From: Oscillospiraceae bacterium
GTDB taxonomy: Bacteria > Bacillota > Clostridia > Oscillospirales > Ruminococcaceae
DNA: 10,994 bases
Direction: 5' to 3'
Assembly (NCBI GenBank): GCA_020024235.1
Contig: JAHHUA010000053.1
Coordinates: 1 to 10,994, forward strand
Shown here piece by piece: positions 6,637 to 10,994 of the stretch. The stretch's first letter is position 1; every line of letters begins with the position of its first letter. Under the pieces are notes generated by a model. The model was not told where the DNA came from and made no database searches. It worked only from the letters and a program-made list of their open reading frames with translations. A program made the position numbers and the translations under genes.

Positions 6637-8448
6637 ATGAAATATACTGAAAAAAATAAGACAATTCCTAAATATAATATGTGGCAAAACACAGGATTTA
6701 TGGTAAATTTAGCTTGGAAAAATGTAAAAAGCGTAATTTTTATCTGTATTGTCCTTGCCATAGCAACAGCAGGAAAAACAGTGGCTGGTATGCTTATTAC
6801 ACCTATGATACTTAAAAAAGTGGAAAGTATGGCACCGTTATCAGAGTTAATTATCACTATTTTAAGTTTTAGCTTAGGTATAATGTTTTTATCAGCAGCT
6901 GAAAGTTATTTTAATGAAAATTCACTTTTTGGAAGAATAGAAGTGAGAAGCAAAATTATAAATAAAATTTCTTTAAAAAATGCTAAAACATCTTATCCTA
7001 ATTTAATGGACGAAAATTTTAATAATTTAAGAGAAAAAGCCTCAAATACTACTTCATCAAACAATGAATCTACAGAATATATTTGGACCACTTTAACTAA
7101 TATAATAACAAACTGTTTGGGTTTTATATTTTATTTGGCTTTGTTGTCAGGACTTAATCCTTTGTTGGCATTGATAGTCGTAATCACCACTGTTATAGAC
7201 TACTTCATAAATAAAAAAGTTAAGCAGTATGAATATGACCACAGAGCTGAATTTGCCGAAATAAATAAAAAATTAAACTACACAGGTTCAGTTCAGATTA
7301 ATAGGGATTACGGAAAGGAAATACGCCTGTTTGGACTTAAAACTTGGCTTGATGATTTATGGCAGAGCTTGTTTAATCTTTTAAATTTTCACTGGAGAAA
7401 ACTTGAAAAAGTATATTTTTACGGCAGCATTGCCAATGTGGTTTTGACTTTTTTGAGAAACGGTATTGCCTATGCCTATTTAATATGGGTTACTCTTAAC
7501 AGGGAAATGACTGCCTCTGAATTTCTGCTCTATTTCAGTACAGTGGGCGGTTTTGCAAATTGGGTAACAGGTATACTTGATGAATTTGCACAATTACACA
7601 AGGAAAGCCTTGATATATCCATAGTTCGTGAATTTTTAGAATATCCTGAGCCTTTTAAATTTGAGGAAGGGGAGCCTTTGGTTAAAGATTTAAATAAGGA
7701 GTATGAAATTACTTTGGAAAATGTTTCATACAGATATCCAAAAGCAGAAAAAGATACTATTCACAATATGAATCTTACTATACATAAAGGCGAAAAGCTG
7801 GCAATAGTAGGACTTAACGGAGCAGGTAAAACTACTCTGGTAAAATTAGCCTGCGGATTTTTAGACCCCACCGAAGGCAGAGTGCTTTTAAATGGAGAAG
7901 ATATAAGAAAATATAACCGCCATGATTATTATGAGATGTTTTCGGCAGTGTTTCAGGATTTTTCTTTAATGGAAGCTACAGTAATAGAAAATATTGCTCA
8001 AACAGTCAGTGGATTTGATGAAAAACTGGCTTTAGAATGTCTTGACAAAGCAGGACTTACCCAAAAGATACACTCATTACCCCAAGGAATTAACACACAT
8101 ATAGGCAGAGAGGTTTACCTTGACGGAGTGGAACTTTCAGGTGGTCAGGTTCAGCGTCTTATGCTTGCAAGAGCACTGTATAAAAACGGCCCTATTCTTG
8201 TTCTTGATGAACCTACTGCTGCATTGGACCCAATAGCCGAAAATGATATTTATATGAAATACAATGAAATGACAAAGGGAAAAACGTCATTGTTTATTTC
8301 TCACAGACTTGCATCTACAAGATTTTGTGACAGAATTATATTTCTAAAAGATGGAAATATCTCGGAAGAAGGTACCCATGAGGAGCTTTTAAAATTAAAG
8401 GGTGATTATGCTGAATTATTTGATGTACAAAGACAGTATTATAAATAG
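6637..8448 (+). CDS. ABC exporter half-transporter, membrane domain fused to ATPase (first subunit)
   Basis: A 603-aa type-I ABC exporter half-molecule. The membrane domain (about 30-330) has helices near 33-57, 68-90, 155-173, 175-192, 265-287 and 290-310. The nucleotide-binding domain (about 357-603) has Walker A GLNGAGKTT (392-400), Q-loop Q440 in VFQDF, signature LSGGQ (500-504), Walker B ILVLDEP with catalytic E525, and switch H556 in SHR. No N-terminal C39 peptidase is present, so it would not itself cleave a leader from a peptide cargo. The ribosome-binding site GGAGG (6625-6629) is 7 nt from the ATG. It lies directly behind the proposed LytTR operator and 15 bp before a second half-transporter, with which it probably forms a heterodimer. 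Substrate unknown; context fits a peptide or antimicrobial exporter, but a lipid or drug is not excluded. Confidence 0.92.
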   Translation: MKYTEKNKTIPKYNMWQNTGFMVNLAWKNVKSVIFICIVLAIATAGKTVAGMLITPMILKKVESMAPLSELIITILSFSLGIMFLSAAESYFNENSLFGRIEVRSKIINKISLKNAKTSYPNLMDENFNNLREKASNTTSSNNESTEYIWTTLTNIITNCLGFIFYLALLSGLNPLLALIVVITTVIDYFINKKVKQYEYDHRAEFAEINKKLNYTGSVQINRDYGKEIRLFGLKTWLDDLWQSLFNLLNFHWRKLEKVYFYGSIANVVLTFLRNGIAYAYLIWVTLNREMTASEFLLYFSTVGGFANWVTGILDEFAQLHKESLDISIVREFLEYPEPFKFEEGEPLVKDLNKEYEITLENVSYRYPKAEKDTIHNMNLTIHKGEKLAIVGLNGAGKTTLVKLACGFLDPTEGRVLLNGEDIRKYNRHDYYEMFSAVFQDFSLMEATVIENIAQTVSGFDEKLALECLDKAGLTQKIHSLPQGINTHIGREVYLDGVELSGGQVQRLMLARALYKNGPILVLDEPTAALDPIAENDIYMKYNEMTKGKTSLFISHRLASTRFCDRIIFLKDGNISEEGTHEELLKLKGDYAELFDVQRQYYK

Positions 8449-8463
8449 GAGGGACTTAAGATT

Positions 8464-10338
8464 ATGGAAGAAAAAAAATTATCATATTCCGAATCCTGGA
8501 AATTAAATTTGAGAGCATTGGGAATATGGAAAAAAATTTGCCCCAATCTCTTTATATCTATGATTGTTTCTGCTGCTGTCAGTGCCGTTGTACCATATGT
8601 TGCAATTTTCTTTTCAGCTAAAATTATAGGGGAATTAGCGGGCAGAAGAAATCCAGAGGAACTTATAAAATGGGTCATTATAACTTTAATTGTTACAGGA
8701 ATTTGCCAGCTTATAAATTCAGCTGCAAGTCGTTGGTATCATTATGAATCAGAAAAAATAGATTATTTAAACACTCATATTTATATGGATAAAATGACCG
8801 CACTTGACTATTCTGATATTGATAATCAACAAGTTTATGATTTATTTACTCAAATAGAACAAACAGAACAATGGAGAGGTTACGGACTGATGAGCAGCTG
8901 TGGAATATTTTATCATAGTGTTAACTGTATAATAGGAATTATATCAGGTATAGGTCTTACAGTAACTTTGTTTACTTTAAAAGTTCCGGAAAATCACAGT
9001 ATGGTATTTTTTAATAATCCGCTTATGGCATTGGCTATGGGAGGTTTAATGTTTATTATTGCCATAGCAGCTTCTATTTGTAAAAATAAAGCTGAATTAT
9101 ATTGGACAAATTCAGCTGAAGACAGTCGTTTGGGAAACAGATTATTTAGTTTTTTCGGATTTGCAAACGTAGAATATAAACGGGCTGTTGATATGAGATT
9201 GTATAATCAACAGGATAATATATGTACTCCTTATATGGCAAAAGATGTAACATTTACTACTAAAGGTAACATTGCTAAAAAAGCAAAAGGGCCTATGGGT
9301 ATATGGAGTATGTTAAGTTCAAGTGTTTCTGTTGTGCTTACAGCTGTTATATATTTGTTTGTATGTCTTAAATCATGGGCAGGAGCTTTTGGAGTAGGAC
9401 TTATAACTCAGTATATAGGTGCTGTTACTCAAATTTTCACAAATTTTTCCAAACTTATAATACATATAGGAGAAATGCGTATAAATGCGGATTTTTTAAA
9501 AACTTGCTTTAAGTTTTTAGATATGGAAAATAAAATGTATAAGGGCAGTCTTACCACAGAAAAACGCTCAGACAGAAACTATGAAGTTGAATTTAAAGAT
9601 GTTTCTTTTAAATATCCCAATACTCAACAATGGGTACTTCGTCATGTAAATATGAAGTTTAAAATAGGGAGTCGCCTTGCAGTTGTAGGAGAAAACGGCA
9701 GTGGTAAAACTACATTTATTAAATTATTGTGCCGTCTTTACGACCCCACTGAGGGAGAAATTCTCCTAAACGGAATAGACATCAGAAAATATAAGTATAA
9801 CGATTATATAGACATATTTTCTGTGGTTTTTCAGGATTTTAAATTATTTGCTCAAACCCTGGGACAGAATGTGGCTTGCTCCATAAATTATGATAGAAAT
9901 AAAGCTGAAAAATGCCTTATAGATGCAGGTTTTGAAAACAGACTCAAAACCTTGCCAAATGGTTTGGATACTTATCTTTATAAAATATTGGATGAGAACG
10001 GTGTGGATGTATCCGGTGGAGAAGCACAAAAAATAGCTATTGCAAGAGCTTTATATAAGGATTCAGCATTTATGGTTTTGGATGAACCTACTGCAGCTTT
10101 GGATCCAATAGCAGAAGCTGAAATTTATTCCAGGTTTAACGATATTGTTACAGATAAAACCACGATTTATATTTCTCACAGACTTTCTTCCTGTAAATTC
10201 TGTGATGAAATAGTAGTATTTGATAATGGCTCAGTGGTTCAATCAGGTCAGCATGAAAGTTTATTAAGTGATGAAAAAGGAAAATATAATCAGCTTTGGT
10301 ATGCACAGGCTCAGTATTATAATGAAAATGAAAATTAA
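8464..10338 (+). CDS. ABC exporter half-transporter, membrane domain fused to ATPase (second subunit)
   Basis: A 624-aa half-transporter, partner of the one just upstream and clearly related to it across the ATPase domain. Membrane helices are near 27-50, 67-88, 145-170, 186-205, 282-303 and 308-330, with a longer polar loop (171-185) between the third and fourth. The nucleotide-binding domain (about 374-624) has Walker A GENGSGKTT (409-417), Q-loop Q457, signature VSGGE (516-520, a mild variant of LSGGQ), Walker B FMVLDEP with E541, and H572 in SHR. Both subunits keep the catalytic glutamate and switch histidine, so neither site looks dead. The AGGAGG ribosome-binding site (8447-8452) overlaps the upstream stop codon and is 11 nt from the ATG, supporting one operon. 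A weak terminator lies about 105 bp past the stop. Substrate unknown. Confidence 0.92.
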   Translation: MEEKKLSYSESWKLNLRALGIWKKICPNLFISMIVSAAVSAVVPYVAIFFSAKIIGELAGRRNPEELIKWVIITLIVTGICQLINSAASRWYHYESEKIDYLNTHIYMDKMTALDYSDIDNQQVYDLFTQIEQTEQWRGYGLMSSCGIFYHSVNCIIGIISGIGLTVTLFTLKVPENHSMVFFNNPLMALAMGGLMFIIAIAASICKNKAELYWTNSAEDSRLGNRLFSFFGFANVEYKRAVDMRLYNQQDNICTPYMAKDVTFTTKGNIAKKAKGPMGIWSMLSSSVSVVLTAVIYLFVCLKSWAGAFGVGLITQYIGAVTQIFTNFSKLIIHIGEMRINADFLKTCFKFLDMENKMYKGSLTTEKRSDRNYEVEFKDVSFKYPNTQQWVLRHVNMKFKIGSRLAVVGENGSGKTTFIKLLCRLYDPTEGEILLNGIDIRKYKYNDYIDIFSVVFQDFKLFAQTLGQNVACSINYDRNKAEKCLIDAGFENRLKTLPNGLDTYLYKILDENGVDVSGGEAQKIAIARALYKDSAFMVLDEPTAALDPIAEAEIYSRFNDIVTDKTTIYISHRLSSCKFCDEIVVFDNGSVVQSGQHESLLSDEKGKYNQLWYAQAQYYNENEN

Positions 10339-10386
10339 TTTACAGCATAAAAAATATTGTAAAATGAACACATTTAAGTTTTATAC

Positions 10387-10400
10387 GGGATAGGGGATAG
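10387..10400. repeat. Tandem 7-bp duplication GGGATAG
   Basis: Two abutting perfect copies of GGGATAG (10387-10393 and 10394-10400), a G-rich spot in otherwise A+T-rich noncoding DNA between the exporter operon and its terminator. No function is apparent. Confidence 0.4.
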
Positions 10401-10444
10401 AAAAGTGTTTACTTGGAAAAAGCAAAAATGAGTTTTGACATAAT

Positions 10445-10473
10445 AATGATTATGCCTTGATGTAATCATTTTT
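10445..10473 (+). terminator. Probable rho-independent terminator of the exporter operon
   Basis: AATGATTA (10445-10452) and TAATCATT (10463-10470) are perfect 8-bp inverted arms around a 10-nt loop, extendable by two T-G wobble pairs, with a run of five T (10469-10473). The stem is A+T-rich and so modest in strength, but it sits between the exporter stop and the next promoter, where a terminator is expected. Confidence 0.5.
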
Positions 10474-10500
10474 CTGTATGTATTTGATTTACTGTGAAAC

Positions 10501-10529
10501 TTTACAATAGACAGTATCAGTGTTATAAT
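10501..10529 (+). promoter_or_regulatory. Strong near-consensus promoter of the 82-aa gene
   Basis: TTTACA (10501-10506) as -35, a 17-bp spacer, and a perfect TATAAT (10524-10529) with TG at 10521-10522 giving an extended -10. It is the closest match to a housekeeping-sigma promoter in the window. Transcription would begin near 10536, about 39 nt before the ATG at 10575. Confidence 0.65.
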
Positions 10530-10574
10530 ACCTATATTATTATGAAACTATTTTATTATGGAAGGAACAGAAAT

Positions 10575-10823
10575 ATGGAATTTGAAAATTTAGCAGATGC
10601 AAAACAACTTATGCAACATATTTCTAATTTACTGCCGCATAATAATTGTTATTATCAGGCTTTCACATTTTTTGGCAGCATAAATTTTACTACTTCATCA
10701 GAATATCGCGAAGAATTAAAAGAATTTTTGGAAAATTTTATAATTGAGAATGGTGTAAACTTTCTAACAGAAGAAGCAGCAAAATTTTATCCCAATCTTG
10801 TAAGATTATATGGTTGGTTATAA
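10575..10823 (+). CDS. Small orphan protein of unknown function (82 aa)
   Basis: An 82-aa soluble protein with no recognised family, signal peptide or membrane helix. It begins with a predicted helix (residues 6-19), has an aromatic-rich middle (NNCYYQAFTFFGSINF, 24-39) and two further helical stretches (42-54 and about 64-72), and ends in RLYGWL. The start was set to ATG 10575 because GGAAGGA (10560-10566) lies 8 nt upstream and the strong promoter (10501-10529) starts transcription near 10536. The longer in-frame form from GTG 10494 would begin before the transcript, so it is unlikely. It stands alone between two putative terminators. A small stand-alone gene with a strong promoter next to an exporter could be an immunity or regulatory protein, but the sequence has no double-glycine leader or Cys pattern marking it as exported cargo. 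Confidence 0.6.
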   Translation: MEFENLADAKQLMQHISNLLPHNNCYYQAFTFFGSINFTTSSEYREELKEFLENFIIENGVNFLTEEAAKFYPNLVRLYGWL

Positions 10824-10994
10824 TGTGAAAATAAATTGGGCAAGTGCAGACTAATAGTTTTTTGACAAGGAATACTATTAAGCTGACAGAGTCAGTACAT
10901 TAATAAGGACATTTTTTTAGAACTCTTTGAACTGGGAATGTACTTATTTTTCTTTCATAATTTTTAGAACTAAAAAAGAAAACCAATTCTTAAT
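10824..10994. other. Noncoding end of window with inverted and direct repeats
   Basis: No gene is visible on either strand. It contains a small hairpin, CTGAC (10883-10887) with GTCAG (10891-10895); a larger inverted repeat (10894-10944); an 11-bp direct repeat TTTTTAGAACT at 10914-10924 and 10961-10971; and a near-perfect palindrome of TTTTTAG and CTAAAAA (10961-10976) around AA. It may hold the end of the 82-aa gene's transcript and the upstream region of a gene beyond the window. Confidence 0.5.
10894..10951 (+). terminator. Possible terminator after the 82-aa gene
   Basis: AGTACATT (10894-10901) is perfectly complementary to AATGTACT (10937-10944), with a 35-nt loop, followed by a T-rich tail TATTTTT (10945-10951). 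The long loop makes this weaker than a standard intrinsic terminator; a bound regulator or a larger folded RNA are alternatives. Confidence 0.3.

Noticed and set aside
10364..10393. Nine-codon ORF (MNTFKFYTG) after the exporter, considered as a signal peptide gene
   Set aside because: No ribosome-binding site, no leader or processing motif; probably chance.
10435..10466. TTGACA (10435-10440) with TGTAAT (10461-10466) as a promoter
   Set aside because: The spacing of 20 bp is too long and the -10 is weak; the region is better explained as a terminator hairpin.
10494..10574. Longer N-terminus of the 82-aa protein from GTG 10494
   Set aside because: A near-consensus promoter lies inside this stretch, so the transcript would begin after the GTG, and a good ribosome-binding site precedes ATG 10575.
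1..10994. CRISPR arrays, tRNA or rRNA genes, insertion sequences
   Set aside because: No regularly spaced repeats, cloverleaf-like sequence, transposase or terminal inverted repeats were seen on reading the window.

Overview
The window is AT-rich and almost entirely coding, with every recognisable gene on the + strand. The base composition, the strong purine-rich Shine-Dalgarno sites, and the LytTR/GHKL regulator pair beside two fused ABC exporter half-transporters suggest a low-GC Gram-positive anaerobe of the Clostridia, probably gut-associated. That assignment is inference; nothing here fixes a genus.

Left part (about 1-4560): four genes of no established function. The 122-aa product (26-394) reads as a small bacterial PH-like protein. 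The 707-aa product (447-2570) is a polytopic membrane protein with a four-cysteine zinc ribbon, a PH-like strand-rich segment between its membrane blocks and a C-terminal strand-rich domain. The 228-aa product (2693-3379) has an N-terminal membrane hairpin and an unrecognised soluble domain. The 358-aa product (3484-4560) has two membrane segments and a C-terminal GRAM/PH-like domain. PH-like folds in three of four neighbours suggest a shared membrane-surface role. The 707-aa gene is visibly richer in G+C than its neighbours.

Middle part (about 4561-6600): a candidate promoter precedes an orphan acidic 156-aa protein (4664-5134). A second candidate promoter precedes a two-gene regulatory operon: a LytTR response regulator (5176-5874) and, overlapping its stop codon, a GHKL histidine kinase of only about 220 aa with no membrane sensor domain. 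The 94-bp gap after the kinase carries a 15-bp direct repeat with a 21-bp period, typical of LytTR operators. It is interleaved with a GC-rich stem-loop that probably ends the regulator transcript, and is followed by an extended -10 box and the exporter genes.

Right part (6637-10994): two ABC half-transporters (603 and 624 aa), each a six-helix membrane domain fused to a complete ATPase domain, lie 15 bp apart and probably form a heterodimeric exporter. The working model is that the sensor-less kinase phosphorylates the regulator, which binds the repeat pair and switches on the exporter. No substrate peptide, processing enzyme or AgrB/AgrD-like gene is visible, so signal and cargo are unknown. 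A weak terminator follows. A near-consensus promoter then drives a small orphan gene (10575-10823), and the last 170 bases are noncoding with inverted repeats.
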